Positions 8,364-19,500 are shown, counted from the first letter of the stretch. The stretch is DNA of 64,000 bases from Pseudoalteromonas sp. N1230-9 (GCF_032716425.1 NZ_CP090420.1:496001-560000), one strand, 5' to 3'. Notes: a model not told the origin generated them from the sequence alone. Program-made: numbers and translations.

Positions 8364-10223
8364 TCAGTTTAGGTCATTAATAGTAACGGGCAGTTGCCCT
8401 TTTGCAGGGGCTTTCCCTAGTAAAACGTTTGCCAGCGCTGTAAAAGCAGGACCAGCAATTTTTTCATCAGTGTCAACATCTATATTGTAAGCATAGGTGG
8501 CAAGTACTGCATCGCCAAATTGTCCGAACTGCGCAATATCGTAAGGGGCACGCAAGCTTACAAATACGGTCTTTTTATTGGCTAATTTTGCTTGTTTTAA
8601 TAAGGACTCTAATGCAGCTGATTGATTAGTCTTAGCAATTGCAAATTCTGGGTTATCGGCTAAATCGTCCATACCGCCCACTTCAACAGCGCTTTGTTTT
8701 GGTGACGCATTTGCGGCAATGATGATATCGGCTTCATTAATTTTTTGTAATGTTGCAAGCGGCTCGTAGCCTTGCAAACTCGTGCAGCTAAAGCTGATTA
8801 GCTGATCGGTGTTATCAATTAACGCTTGTTGCAGAGCATAGCATTTGCGGGTATCAGGCATAATAATATGCACTTTGCTGCCCGATTTAATGCTAAGCGG
8901 TAGGGTGTTTTTCTCGTTTTTAATTTCGGTGATAGCCGCTAATGCTAACTCAGCTTCTACTTTCCTGTGACTTTGATCGCCAAGTAAAAGCTGCGCTTTT
9001 TTGATGGCTGCTTCGTCATCAAGTGAAGAGCTGAGTTTAAATTTTTCTTTTAGTTTTAAAATACGTGTTGCAGAAGCGCTCACTTCGTTTGCATTTAACG
9101 TGCCGCGTTGTACTTCTTGCTCTAATCGCTCAATCAGGGCTTCAAGTACAGCTAGGTCTTTAGGGCTTCTGATTTCGATGGGCATAAGGGCAATATCCAC
9201 ACCTGCTGCAAAGGTATTTACTACCGCTTCAATTGGTTCAAAAAAGTGGCTGATCCCCGCCATATCGAGTGCATCTGTGATCACCACACCTTGATAACCG
9301 AGCTCTTCTCGTAATAAGTCGGTGATGATTTTGCGCGACATCGTCGCAGGTTTGATCATGGTTTTGCCTTCTTTACTGACAAATGTACTGTTATCGAGGG
9401 CTGGGTATTGGATATGTGCCGTCATGATCATACCCGGTTGTTGGTTTTTAATAATTTCTTTAAAAGGAGGTAGGTCTTGCTGCCAAATGGTTTCTTTATC
9501 ATGCATTACTTTTGGCAAGCCTGTGTGGCTATCTACATTGGTATCGCCATGCCCTGGAAAGTGCTTTAGCGATGAAATAACGCCGTTGCTTTCGAATCCT
9601 GCCACTTGGGCACCACCTAGTTTTGCAACCAATTGCGGATCTTCACCGTAAGAGCGCACGTTAATAACTGGGTTATCTGGATTCATGTTTACATCGACTG
9701 TGGGTGCATAGTTAACATTCACACCCAGTGCCAATAGCTCGTCGGCAATAATGCGGGCAGACTCAGTCGCGAAGTGGGTGCCATGCTCTTTATAGGTCGC
9801 GCCAATCGACATGTTACCGGTAAACGACGTACCTACATCACGAGGAATACGGGCAACTCGGCCACCCTCTTGGTCTATCGAAATAAACAGCGGTAAGCCT
9901 AACTCTGACTTGGCAGCGGCTTTTTGTAGATCATTATTAAGTTTGATTACTTGCGGCACGGTATCGATATTTTCTGCAAACAAAATCACCCCACCAATGT
10001 TATGTTTAGTGATGATATTCGCTAAATCGGCCGGCAGCTCTGTCACCGGTGTGCGGCATTTTTGCTCACCTGGGTCTTGTTCACAGTAATAGCGCAGGTC
10101 AAGCATGAGCTTTTGCCCTAACTGTTGTTTTAAAGTTAATGCAGACTCAGCAAATGATGATTGTAATGGCATGAAACATCCTAATCCGATAACCAGTGAC
10201 GATAGTGCAAACTTATTTAACAC
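8364..10223 (-). CDS. Secreted GH3-family beta-N-acetylhexosaminidase-like hydrolase
   Basis: A 619-residue glycoside hydrolase family 3 protein, longer than cytoplasmic NagZ (about 340), with a signal peptide ending near QSSFA and a C-terminal extra domain as in Bacillus NagZ. The catalytic loop KHFPGHGDTNVDSHTGLP carries the Asp231-His233 dyad typical of N-acetylglucosaminidases, and TDALDM carries the nucleophile Asp317. It should remove beta-GlcNAc from peptidoglycan fragments, chitin oligomers or similar glycans in the periplasm or outside. I chose the GTG at 10223 because GGAG lies 6 bases upstream; a TTG 12 bases earlier would overlap that site. The DUF1445 gene starts 49 bases after its end, so it may lead the same operon. 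Confidence 0.85.
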   Translation of the reverse strand: MLNKFALSSLVIGLGCFMPLQSSFAESALTLKQQLGQKLMLDLRYYCEQDPGEQKCRTPVTELPADLANIITKHNIGGVILFAENIDTVPQVIKLNNDLQKAAAKSELGLPLFISIDQEGGRVARIPRDVGTSFTGNMSIGATYKEHGTHFATESARIIADELLALGVNVNYAPTVDVNMNPDNPVINVRSYGEDPQLVAKLGGAQVAGFESNGVISSLKHFPGHGDTNVDSHTGLPKVMHDKETIWQQDLPPFKEIIKNQQPGMIMTAHIQYPALDNSTFVSKEGKTMIKPATMSRKIITDLLREELGYQGVVITDALDMAGISHFFEPIEAVVNTFAAGVDIALMPIEIRSPKDLAVLEALIERLEQEVQRGTLNANEVSASATRILKLKEKFKLSSSLDDEAAIKKAQLLLGDQSHRKVEAELALAAITEIKNEKNTLPLSIKSGSKVHIIMPDTRKCYALQQALIDNTDQLISFSCTSLQGYEPLATLQKINEADIIIAANASPKQSAVEVGGMDDLADNPEFAIAKTNQSAALESLLKQAKLANKKTVFVSLRAPYDIAQFGQFGDAVLATYAYNIDVDTDEKIAGPAFTALANVLLGKAPAKGQLPVTINDLN

Positions 10224-10522
10224 AGCAAGCTCCAAAGCAAAACGCTTATTTAGTTTTTAGAATAAATTATTCTTGATGTTAATGGGTTTTTAAATATAAA
10301 TACAGTATTTTTTTGCTACCCTAGCGGTTTTTGAGTCCGACTGCAAAAAGCTAAGTTAGATCACCAAATAAGGCTAATAGGCTTAAATAACCAACCCTTA
10401 ATACTGATAAAAACCTTGGCAAGTTGATAATTTATCAATTTAATAGGTCGCTTTTTAGGTCAATTTAAAGTAATAATATATTCCATAATCATCAGCGTAA
10501 ATATGACAAGCCTGGGGGCGAG

Positions 10523-13384
10523 ATGGCTTTAACTCGATTGCACGCATTTAAACAGCAAATTAAACCTTTTTTACCAGAGTCTGCATTAATAGAAGATTAC
10601 TCGCGCCGTTATGCGTACGGGACAGACGCCAGCTTTTATCGATTAATTCCTGAGTTAATTGTATTAGTGAGCAATCAAAATCAAGCACAGCAAGTGATCA
10701 TTGCTGCTAACGAGCAACACGTACCCATCACATTTCGCGCCGCTGGCACGAGTTTATCTGGGCAAGCAATTACCGATTCGGTATTGGTTTTGTTGTGCGA
10801 TAGTTGGAGCAAGTTTGAAATCCTTGATGACGCCGAGGCAATACGGTTACAACCGGCGATCATCGGTGCTCGAGTAAATCAAGTATTAGCCCCGTTTGGT
10901 AAAAAAATTGGCCCTGATCCTGCGTCTATTAATAGCTGCAAAATAGCCGGTATGGCGGCAAATAATTCATCGGGCATGTGCTGTGGGGTAGCGCAAAACA
11001 GTTATCACACAGTAAAAGATATGACGCTAATTTTTGCCGATGGCACTGTACTAAATACGGCTGATAGCCAAAGCTGTAATGCCTTTTTGCAAAGCCATAG
11101 TCGCTTTGTTGATGAGTTAATGAGCCTGATTGATAGCGTAAAGCAAAACCCAGATTTGAGTAAGCGCATCGCCCATAAGTACCGTTTAAAAAATACCACG
11201 GGTTATGGTTTAAATGCGCTGCTGGATTTTGCTGATCCAATCGAAGTCATCAAGCACCTCATTATTGGCTCTGAAGGTACGTTAGCTTTTATCGCCGATA
11301 TCACCTACCACACCGTGGTTGAGCATAAGTACAAACACACAGGCTTCTTTATTTTTGATGATATCAGCAAGGTGTGTGAGCTGGTACAAAGGCTGAGTGA
11401 GCTTGATGTTGCAGCTGTTGAGCTACTAGATAAACGCGCCCTGATGTCGGTGTCTGAGCATGTTATAATGCCAAAAGAAGTGGCCAGCTACCCAGAGCAA
11501 TCAGCGGCACTGTTAATTGAGTTAAGAGCTGAAAATGCACAGGCTCTCGATGCGCTCACAAAGGTCACCGAGCAACTTCTTGCCGAGTTTAAGCAAAGCC
11601 AACTGGCAGCGATAGAGTTCTCTGCAGATACTGCCCGTAATGCGGCTCTTTGGAATATCCGTAAAGGCACGTTTCCTGCGGTTGGCGCAGTGCGCGAAAC
11701 AGGCACCACAGTGATTATTGAAGATGTTGCCTTTGCCCTTGATAAATTAGCTGAGGGGGTGAATGCGCTGCATCAGTTATTTATCAAATATGGTTATGAT
11801 GAAGCCATTATTTTTGGGCATGCCCTTGCCGGAAATCTACACTTTGTATTCACCCAAGCTTTTGACACCTATGAGCAAGTAAGCCGATACGAGCAATTTA
11901 TGGCAGATGTGGCGAACTTAGTGGCGGTTGAACTAAAAGGGTCATTAAAAGCTGAGCATGGCACTGGGCGTAACATGGCGCCGTTTGTTGCCACCGAATG
12001 GGGAGATGATGGCTTCGCGGTGATGGTTGCGCTTAAAGCATTATTCGATAAACAAAATATTTTTAACCCTGGGGTTATTATTAATCACGACAAAAATGCT
12101 CACACTCAGCATTTAAAAGTCATGCCAAAAAGTGATGATATTATCGATACCTGTATTGAATGTGGCTTTTGCGAAGTTGTTTGCCCATCAAAAGGGCTTA
12201 CCTTAACACCGAGGCAGCGCATTACTTTATGGCGACACCGCACAGAACTGCACAATCAATTACTAACAACTGATGATGTAGCAAGCAAACAGAAATTAAA
12301 TCAAAAGCTCGGTGTTATCGAGGCCGACTTTAAATACCTTGGTATTGATTCGTGCGCGGCAACGGGTCTTTGCGGCCTTAAATGCCCAGTGGGGATAAAC
12401 ACGGGCGAATTTATAAAATCGCTCAGAGCAGAGCTAGCCTTATCAAACAAAGTTGCGCGGTCACTATCACGCTTTGCCAGCAAGCATTTTGCGGTTGTTG
12501 CTACGGGGGCACGGTTTGGTTTAAGCGTGATGCAGGTGCTCGAAAAAGCAATCGGCAGTAGTAACCTTAGAAATCTGAGTAAACCTGCTAATAAGTTGCT
12601 TGGTACACCGCTGTATTACTCGGCGTGGCCAAGGGCCGAACAGCCAATAAATAGAAAGCTTCAACAACCCCAACAAGCGAAAAAGTTTGTGTATATGCCA
12701 AGCTGCGCAAGCCGAGTTTTCGCGGCCGATAAACTTGCTGATGATAAGCGCCCATTGCTAGATGTTATTTATTCACTCGCTGCCAAAGCAGGCTATGAAG
12801 TAGTTCTGCCGAAACAAGCAGGTTCACTTTGTTGCGGTATGCCATTTGCTAGCAAAGGCTTTAATAACGAGTTTAAAAACAAAAGTGAGCAGTTACTTAC
12901 TGAACTCGAGACGCTTTCAAATAATGGCCAATATCCCATCGTTTTTGATGCCAGCCCTTGTGCACTTACTACTCTTAATGCCTCGCAAAATACGGCACTC
13001 ACAATTTATGAAAGTGCTGATTTTGCAGCCCAGCATTTACTGCCTAATTTGCAAGTCACGCCCGTAAATGAGCCGGTGATGCTCCATGTTACCTGTAGTT
13101 CAAAGCGATTAGGTAAAGAGCAAAGCCTAGTATCACTTGCCAAGGCATGTAGTAATGAGGTGATTATACCTGCTGATATTGAGTGCTGTGGTTTTGCTGG
13201 TGATAAAGGCTTTAATTTGCCAGAACTCAATAACAATGCGTTAAAAACCCTTAAACAACAAGTACCAAACAACTGTCGTCGCGGTGTGTCAAATAGTCGT
13301 AGTTGCGAAATTGGTTTAACTGAGCACAGTGGCATTAGCTATCAATCAATTTTGTATTTGTTAGATCAGCAGAGTAACGAGTAG
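10523..13384 (+). CDS. FAD/Fe-S D-lactate-type dehydrogenase (Dld-II-like, GlcD-GlcF fusion)
   Basis: A 953-residue two-part oxidoreductase. Residues 1-520 form a GlcD-type FAD domain (FRAAGTSLSGQA is the FAD loop; ALAGNLHF and AEHGTGRN are catalytic/FAD blocks). Next comes a ferredoxin-like region with CIECGFCEVVCP and then CAATGLCGLKCP, and a CCG-type heterodisulfide-reductase-like region with GSLCCGMPF and ECCGFAGDKGF. The layout matches respiratory D-lactate dehydrogenase Dld-II of Shewanella; YdiJ-type D-2-hydroxyglutarate dehydrogenase is the main alternative. It feeds electrons to the quinone pool. GGGGGCGAG precedes the ATG. The 287-base gap to the divergent GH3 gene is AT-rich and must hold both promoters; no operator was recognised in it. 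Confidence 0.85.
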   Translation: MALTRLHAFKQQIKPFLPESALIEDYSRRYAYGTDASFYRLIPELIVLVSNQNQAQQVIIAANEQHVPITFRAAGTSLSGQAITDSVLVLLCDSWSKFEILDDAEAIRLQPAIIGARVNQVLAPFGKKIGPDPASINSCKIAGMAANNSSGMCCGVAQNSYHTVKDMTLIFADGTVLNTADSQSCNAFLQSHSRFVDELMSLIDSVKQNPDLSKRIAHKYRLKNTTGYGLNALLDFADPIEVIKHLIIGSEGTLAFIADITYHTVVEHKYKHTGFFIFDDISKVCELVQRLSELDVAAVELLDKRALMSVSEHVIMPKEVASYPEQSAALLIELRAENAQALDALTKVTEQLLAEFKQSQLAAIEFSADTARNAALWNIRKGTFPAVGAVRETGTTVIIEDVAFALDKLAEGVNALHQLFIKYGYDEAIIFGHALAGNLHFVFTQAFDTYEQVSRYEQFMADVANLVAVELKGSLKAEHGTGRNMAPFVATEWGDDGFAVMVALKALFDKQNIFNPGVIINHDKNAHTQHLKVMPKSDDIIDTCIECGFCEVVCPSKGLTLTPRQRITLWRHRTELHNQLLTTDDVASKQKLNQKLGVIEADFKYLGIDSCAATGLCGLKCPVGINTGEFIKSLRAELALSNKVARSLSRFASKHFAVVATGARFGLSVMQVLEKAIGSSNLRNLSKPANKLLGTPLYYSAWPRAEQPINRKLQQPQQAKKFVYMPSCASRVFAADKLADDKRPLLDVIYSLAAKAGYEVVLPKQAGSLCCGMPFASKGFNNEFKNKSEQLLTELETLSNNGQYPIVFDASPCALTTLNASQNTALTIYESADFAAQHLLPNLQVTPVNEPVMLHVTCSSKRLGKEQSLVSLAKACSNEVIIPADIECCGFAGDKGFNLPELNNNALKTLKQQVPNNCRRGVSNSRSCEIGLTEHSGISYQSILYLLDQQSNE

Positions 13385-13516
13385 AGTATTTGCTCTTTTT
13401 CTTGCGCTAAATCAAATTATGACAAAAGTTCTATAGAGGTACAAAGTAGTAGTTGCTAATATAAAGGTATTAGATGTACCCGATACGGATATTGGGTTTA
13501 ATATGAGAAAAATACC

Positions 13517-15130
13517 GTGCTTAATAGTCTTAGAACAGGTTTAAACCTGCATCGTTTAATTTTGTTGCTAGCATTTTCAGCAACGCTGATTACTTTTCTT
13601 AATAGTTATTACTCAAGTTACCAAGTTCAAAAACAGCAACTTATTAATGAAACTTTGAATAACCATAAAGCTTATGCTGCAAAATTGGTGTCAGCCACAG
13701 ATAACTTTTTGCTAGCTGCTCAACAACAGCTTGCTTATGTTGGTAAAATATTAGAGGCAGATTTTAATAACCAAGAGTTAATTAATGCAGAAACCGAACG
13801 CTTAAGGTTACAAACCAATAGTTTTAATTCTACGATTATTGTAAATAAAAAAGGCAATATTTTAGGCGTGTCTCCAGCGTCATTAAACTTACAAAACCTC
13901 AAAGTCGACAGTTTTGGAACTAAAGCCGCTTTATCATACCGTAGGCCAATGATTAGCGAGCCTTACATTTCCATGGCCGGCAACCTACTAATTTTTATGT
14001 CACAGCCTTTGTTTGATAAAACAGGGGAGTTTATTGGCTATGTAGGTGGTACATTGTATTTAAAACGCGCCAGTATTTTGAATGAATTATTGCAAGTTCA
14101 TTATTATCAAGATGGCTCATACTTGTATGTTGTTGATGAAAATAATCGCTTACTTTACCACCCTAATAAACATCGTATAGGCGAGCAAGTATTTGATAAT
14201 AAAGTTATTGAATCGGTTTTAAGTGGTCACGCTGGCACACAGAACGTTAAGAATAGTCAGGGGATTGAAATGCTCGCTGGGTATGCACCCTTGTCGGTGG
14301 CTCCATGGGGAGTCGTCACGCAAAGACCCCTTCAAAGCACACTTGCGCCACTTGATAATCTTATGTGGCAGGTCTTTTTACGTACAGCACCTATCGGTTT
14401 GTTTACTTTTATACTTATTTGGGTGTTAGCAAGACTTATTTCACAGCCACTGAAACAGCTGGCAGAAACAGCAAGCACATTAGATAGACCAACAACATCG
14501 CAAGAGCTCAAGCAACTTCGTTCTTGGTATTATGAAAGTAACGAGTTAAGAAATGCAATGCTCAAAGGAGTTGGGCTTTTGCAAAGTAAAATAGGCCTAC
14601 TAAGGCAGGAAGCGCAGACGGATCCCTTGACTTGCCTGCACAACCGAAGAAGTTTGGATATCAGGTTAAGCCAGTTGATGGCACAGCGATGCCCATTTGC
14701 AGTTTTAGCAATCGATATAGATCATTTCAAGCGAGTCAATGATGATTTTGGCCATGATATTGGGGATTTAGTGCTGCAATCATTGGCTAAATTATTAGTT
14801 GATGCAACGCGAGAAGGCGATGTTGTCGCTCGCACAGGTGGGGAAGAGTTTATTGTTATTATGCCAAAGGTTACGGCAAAACGTGCCTATCAGCTTGCTG
14901 AACGCTTAAGAATGCAAGTGTCTGAATATTATATAGAACCTGTGGGCTGTATTAATGTGTCGATTGGTATTTCAGGCTGGCCTTTGGAGCAGCTCAGTAT
15001 TGAAGATGTGATGAAATTAGCTGACCAAGCACTCTACAAAGCTAAAAAAACAGGTCGAAATCGTTGTGTACTTGATGCCACCTTTTGCCAAGATCTTCCA
15101 CTCGTGTCTGAAGTGCCAGTATTGGAATAA
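13517..15130 (+). CDS. Membrane diguanylate cyclase with Cache sensor domain
   Basis: A 537-residue protein that should make cyclic di-GMP in response to a periplasmic signal. One membrane segment near residues 14-32 is followed by a double-Cache-type sensor domain (to about 290, with FIGYVGGTLYL and YLYVVDENNRLLYHP), a second membrane segment near 300, a short HAMP-like linker, and a C-terminal GGDEF domain from about 370. The active-site motif is GGEEF at 441-445, and an RxxD product-inhibition site (Arg432-Asp435) lies exactly five residues before it, so the domain appears active and feedback-inhibited. The start is a GTG; no in-frame ATG precedes the membrane segment, and the ribosome site is weak. 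It stands alone between the dehydrogenase and dipeptidase genes. Confidence 0.88.
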   Translation: MLNSLRTGLNLHRLILLLAFSATLITFLNSYYSSYQVQKQQLINETLNNHKAYAAKLVSATDNFLLAAQQQLAYVGKILEADFNNQELINAETERLRLQTNSFNSTIIVNKKGNILGVSPASLNLQNLKVDSFGTKAALSYRRPMISEPYISMAGNLLIFMSQPLFDKTGEFIGYVGGTLYLKRASILNELLQVHYYQDGSYLYVVDENNRLLYHPNKHRIGEQVFDNKVIESVLSGHAGTQNVKNSQGIEMLAGYAPLSVAPWGVVTQRPLQSTLAPLDNLMWQVFLRTAPIGLFTFILIWVLARLISQPLKQLAETASTLDRPTTSQELKQLRSWYYESNELRNAMLKGVGLLQSKIGLLRQEAQTDPLTCLHNRRSLDIRLSQLMAQRCPFAVLAIDIDHFKRVNDDFGHDIGDLVLQSLAKLLVDATREGDVVARTGGEEFIVIMPKVTAKRAYQLAERLRMQVSEYYIEPVGCINVSIGISGWPLEQLSIEDVMKLADQALYKAKKTGRNRCVLDATFCQDLPLVSEVPVLE

Positions 15131-15180
15131 GTTATTTTATATGTAATAGTAAATACCATTAGGTTATTTTGGAAAATCAC

Positions 15181-15882
15181 ATGGTATCCGTCAGTGTGTC
15201 TCGTTTAATGAAAATGGCTTGTGTGTTGAGTGTCATTTTACTCAATACATCGCCAGTGCAAGCTAAGACGAATGAGAATAAGCGTAGTGAGTTTATTGAT
15301 GTTGGTGAGCTCCTTCCTAACGCGGTTTTAGATATTCGCTACTTTGGGCGTCATAACTTTGTGGGCGCTCCTATTGATGGTTACACTGCGCCTAAATGCT
15401 TATTGCACAAAACCGCAGCGAATGCGCTTAAAAACGTACAAAAGGCGGCTCAGAAAGAGGGGTTGAATTTAAAAATATTCGATTGTTATCGTCCACAGCG
15501 CGCTGTTGATCATTTTGTACGTTGGGTTAATGATTTAAGTGATACGCGCACCAAAGCTGAGTTTTATCCTAACCTTAATAAAGATCAGCTGTTAGGTGAT
15601 TATATTGCTGCTAAATCAGGCCACAGCCGTGGCTCAACCATTGATTTAACGTTAGTAGATGCATATGGTGTTGAGCTTGATATGGCATCACCGTTTGACA
15701 TGTTTGATACGCTTTCAAATACAGATGATCCTCGAATTAGTGCCACTCAAAAAGCTAATCGTTATAAGCTTAAAACACTTATGAGTGATGCGGGTTTTGC
15801 TCCGTATTCAATGGAGTGGTGGCATTTCACTTATCAGCCGCAGGCTTACCCTGCGACTTATTTTAACTTTGTAATAAAATAA
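15181..15882 (+). CDS. Periplasmic D-Ala-D-Ala dipeptidase (VanX/DdpX-like, M15)
   Basis: A 233-residue M15-family zinc peptidase with a signal peptide cleaved near VQA. Zinc and catalytic residues are all present: SGHSRGSTID gives His148 and Asp155 (the SxHxxGxxxD pattern) and EWWH gives Glu212 and His215; DCYRP carries the conserved transition-state Arg. It should cut D-Ala-D-Ala, as VanX does in resistance clusters and DdpX does for nutrition. Here there are no VanH/VanA/VanS genes, so a scavenging role is more likely, consistent with the D-amino acid genes upstream. I prefer the ATG at 15181 (GGA 7 bases before) to the TTG four codons earlier. It is convergent with the next gene, one base apart. 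Confidence 0.88.
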   Translation: MVSVSVSRLMKMACVLSVILLNTSPVQAKTNENKRSEFIDVGELLPNAVLDIRYFGRHNFVGAPIDGYTAPKCLLHKTAANALKNVQKAAQKEGLNLKIFDCYRPQRAVDHFVRWVNDLSDTRTKAEFYPNLNKDQLLGDYIAAKSGHSRGSTIDLTLVDAYGVELDMASPFDMFDTLSNTDDPRISATQKANRYKLKTLMSDAGFAPYSMEWWHFTYQPQAYPATYFNFVIK

Positions 15883-15883
15883 A

Positions 15884-16378
15884 TTAACGTATTTCGTTAA
15901 TGGGTGTGTAATCCACAGCAATTTCAACAATACCGACTTCTGGGTATTTTTCTAATTCAGTTTTGACTACTTTTAAATCAGTACCTTTATCGACAAAAAA
16001 GCTGTACGTATGCTCAGCTACCTTTTTTAATTTATAGGTGTCCAGTAGTGCTAAGGATGCTTCTTCGGTTTTGAGTGTAATAAATACAGTGCCTGTCACC
16101 GTACCTTGCTCTGAATTTGCGTGGTTAAAGACGATGGTTCCTTTTACAAGCTGCTCAGAGTTATAAGTTAGTTTTTCACCATTGTTATTAACAGAACGAC
16201 TGTTCGTTTTCGTTAACTCTTCAGTTTTTTTTGTTGTGGTTTGTGGTGTGTTTTGCTCTTTTTGAAGAACTGTATTTTTAGGTATGTCTTCCTTTTTATT
16301 TACATCTTCACCTTCTTGGCAACCTAAGGTTAACATGGATAACACTATAATTAGTTGTATTTTATTAATCTGGTGCAT
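15884..16378 (-). CDS. Small lipoprotein with an I9-like peptidase-prodomain segment
   Basis: A 164-residue protein with a lipoprotein signal (hydrophobic segment ending LTLGC, Cys near 20), a charged Lys/Glu/Thr-rich linker to about residue 75, and a compact C-terminal part. The latter reads VFITLKTEE, then ALLDTYKLK, SFFVDKGTDL, TELEKYPEVG and VEIAVDYTP. This order resembles the inhibitor-I9/subtilase prodomain pattern (strand, helix, strand, helix, VEYAEP-like end). If so it could be a membrane-anchored peptidase inhibitor or chaperone. The match is by eye and weak, so the function is a guess. GGAG lies 5 bases before the ATG. The gene is divergent from the M36 peptidase, with 124 bases between. 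Confidence 0.6.
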   Translation of the reverse strand: MHQINKIQLIIVLSMLTLGCQEGEDVNKKEDIPKNTVLQKEQNTPQTTTKKTEELTKTNSRSVNNNGEKLTYNSEQLVKGTIVFNHANSEQGTVTGTVFITLKTEEASLALLDTYKLKKVAEHTYSFFVDKGTDLKVVKTELEKYPEVGIVEIAVDYTPINEIR

Positions 16379-16502
16379 CTAATCTCCTACTATTGTTACT
16401 TTTGTTTACAGTTTTTACTATTTTTTATTAACAGCTTTAGGTACATTATAGTTGGTTAAATTGTTAACCAAAATTAAAAATATAACAACAGGGAACTTAT
16501 GC

Positions 16503-19500
16503 ATGGCTAAATTTAAAGTAAGCGCTGTAGCAACATTAGTAACGGCTATTTTGGCATCATCACAAGTACAAGCAAGTGAACAAACTCGCTTCTACAGTGC
16601 CTCTAGTACAAGCTCACACGCGCAATTCAACCCACAAATAACTCAGCAACGTGCATTAGCTGAGCGCCGCACTGTATCGGGTCATAAATCTATTTTTGAT
16701 GCTCAATTAGGCAAAGCGACATTCTTATGGCAGGCTGTTGGTCAAGCGAAACCAGATATGTCAGTTGTTTTACCAGAGCAACGCAATGCTTACGCTGCAG
16801 ATTTTTATTTAAATGCGCTAACGGGTGTAAGTACAGCTAAGAAAGGTGTATCAAGTGCAGTATTAACAGATTTATCTGAGCAAAAACTGGGCTCAATAAC
16901 GGCTAAATACAAGCAAAAAGTACATGATATCGAAGTATTCAACCGTGAATACAACTTAATCATGGATAAAGAGCAAAACCTAGTAGCTGGCTCTGGTTAC
17001 TTTGCTAACGTTAGTTCTAATGCGACTAAATCATTTGCACCACTTGCTAAATTTGTGGGTGCTGAGCAAAGTATCAAGCGCGCTATTCAAGAGCTAGCAG
17101 ATATCAATGTTTCGCTGGTTAAGTCTACAGAGCAAGGTGACTATGTTAAGTACAATGTAACTAACCAAAATGGTGAAAAAGTTGTCGTTGGTCAACCACG
17201 TGCGAAGAAAGTGTTTTTTGAAGTTAATGGACAACTTGAGTCAGCTTATTATGTTGAAGTTGAAGTTGCCGATAAAAATAGTCTAGATAGCGACTACTTC
17301 AGCTACGTTATTGGTGCTGACAACAATAAGGTTTACTTCAAAAAAGACTTAAAAGCACACGCGGTAGACTTTAACTATCGTGTATGGGCTGATGCAGATG
17401 GTTACCCTTGGGAAGGTCCACACGGCGACGTAATCCCAGCTGATGGCCCTGATCAAGTTGATGAAACTGAAATTCTAGATGCACCTTTAGTTAGCTTATC
17501 TTACTACAGCAAGCTGAGCACAATGGACCCGTGGCTTGAGGATGATGCAACGACTACATCAGGTAATAACGTTTTTGCGTATGCTGATGTTATTGCACCA
17601 CAAGGTTTTACTGAGGGTGACTTTACGGCTGAAACAACGTCTGATTTTACTTTTGACTACCCATATCAAGTTGATCAGGTTGCTAATAGTTATGACAACC
17701 GTAAAGCAGCTATCGTTAACTTGTTCTACATGAACAACTTCTTACATGATTTCTTTTATGATCATGGTTTTGACGAAACATCAAATGTTGCACAGGTATC
17801 TAACTATGGCCGTGGTGGTGTAGAAGGCGATCCAATTGAAGCGCAAGCACAAGATAACAGCGGTCTAAACAACGCAAATATGTTTACGCCAGCAGATGGT
17901 GCAAGCCCTCGTATGCAAATGTATTTATACAACTCAAAAGATGCGAAAGTAGGTGTAGACTTTGGTGTTGTAGTTACATCTGATGAAACGATTGGTCTTC
18001 TTGAGTCAACGCAAGTTTCTGGTTTTGGTCAAGGTCAGTTTGCAGACGTGGCAGCTGAAGTTGTACGCCTAATCGATGGTAATGATGTTGACTCAGGGAG
18101 TGTAACGGATGGTTGTGAGCCTGCAACGAATGCAGCAGATTTAGCTGGTAAAATTGCTTTAATTGACCGTGGCTCGTGTAACTTCACTGCAAAAGTATTC
18201 CACGCTCAAGAAGCGGGCGCTATTGGTGCAATCGTTGTAAATAATGATCCTAATACCGATGATCCTGCACCTATGGGCGGTGAAGATGATGCCGTGCTTA
18301 TTCCAAACATGGGACTTAACTTTGCTGACGGTCATAAAATGTATGACGCGATAGATGCAGGTAATGCTGTAACTGTAAACATGTTTAACAAAGCAACGTT
18401 AAAAGATGGCACGTTAGATAACGGTATTATTGCACACGAATGGGGTCACTATATTAGTAACCGTTTAGTCGGTAACTCGTCTGGTCTTATCAACTTCCAA
18501 GGCCGTGCCATGGGTGAAGGCTGGGGTGATTTCCACTCACTTATGTTTATTGCTAAAGCAGGCGATATCAACATTCCTGGCAACGATAAGTTCCAAAAAG
18601 CTTACGGTAGCGGTACATTCGTAGAAGACTTCTATTTTGGTATTCGCCGTGTTCCATATTCTACAAACATGGAAGTAAACCCACTGTCTTTCCGTCACAT
18701 TACTGAAAATGCCGGTACTGATGTAGGTATTGCTCCAACTAATGTAGGTTCACCACACGCAGCAGGTGAAATTTGGGCAACAATGTTGTGGGAGAGCTAT
18801 GTTGCACTAATCAACGAGCATGGCTTTGAAGAAGCACAAAACCGCATGGCTAACTACCTTGTTGCGGGTTATAAATTAACACCAATTGCGCCGCTATACA
18901 CAGAAGCACGTGATGCTGTCTTAGCTGCTGCTTATGCTGTTGATACAAACGATTACGAGCTTATTTTAGGTGCATTTGCTAAGCGTGGTATGGGCTTAGG
19001 TGCTGTTGCTCCAGAGCGTTTCAGCACAGATTTAACCGGTGTGGTTGAATCTGATGATATGGAGCTTGCCAGCTTTACTCTTAAAGATGTGAGCGTAAAC
19101 AATAACTTTAATGGAGCAGAGTTAGGTTATTGCTCGAATGATAACATTCTAGATAAAGGTGAAACTGGCACACTAACTGTGAGCATTACCAATACAGGTA
19201 GTGAAACACTAACAGGTACACAAGCACAGTTGAGCGTTGTTAGTAACCATGATGTTACTTTTGAAAACGATGGCTTAATCACGTTTGATGAGATGACTCC
19301 ATTCACATCGGCTACAAGTGCGCCTATTAAATTTACACTAAATGATGCGGGTACCGCAGATACGCTTGAGATCCAAGTGTCATTCCCAGAACTTTCTGCT
19401 GATGATGAAATTGTTGAAGCAGCAAGCGAGACACTCTCATATACGGTTAACATGGACTTTGAAGCAAAAGCACCTGTAGGTTCTCAAACTTCAGATAACA

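Noticed and set aside
15181-15882. Vancomycin-resistance vanX
   Set aside because: No vanH, vanA/B or vanRS genes accompany it; a nutritional or cell-wall DdpX-like role fits better.
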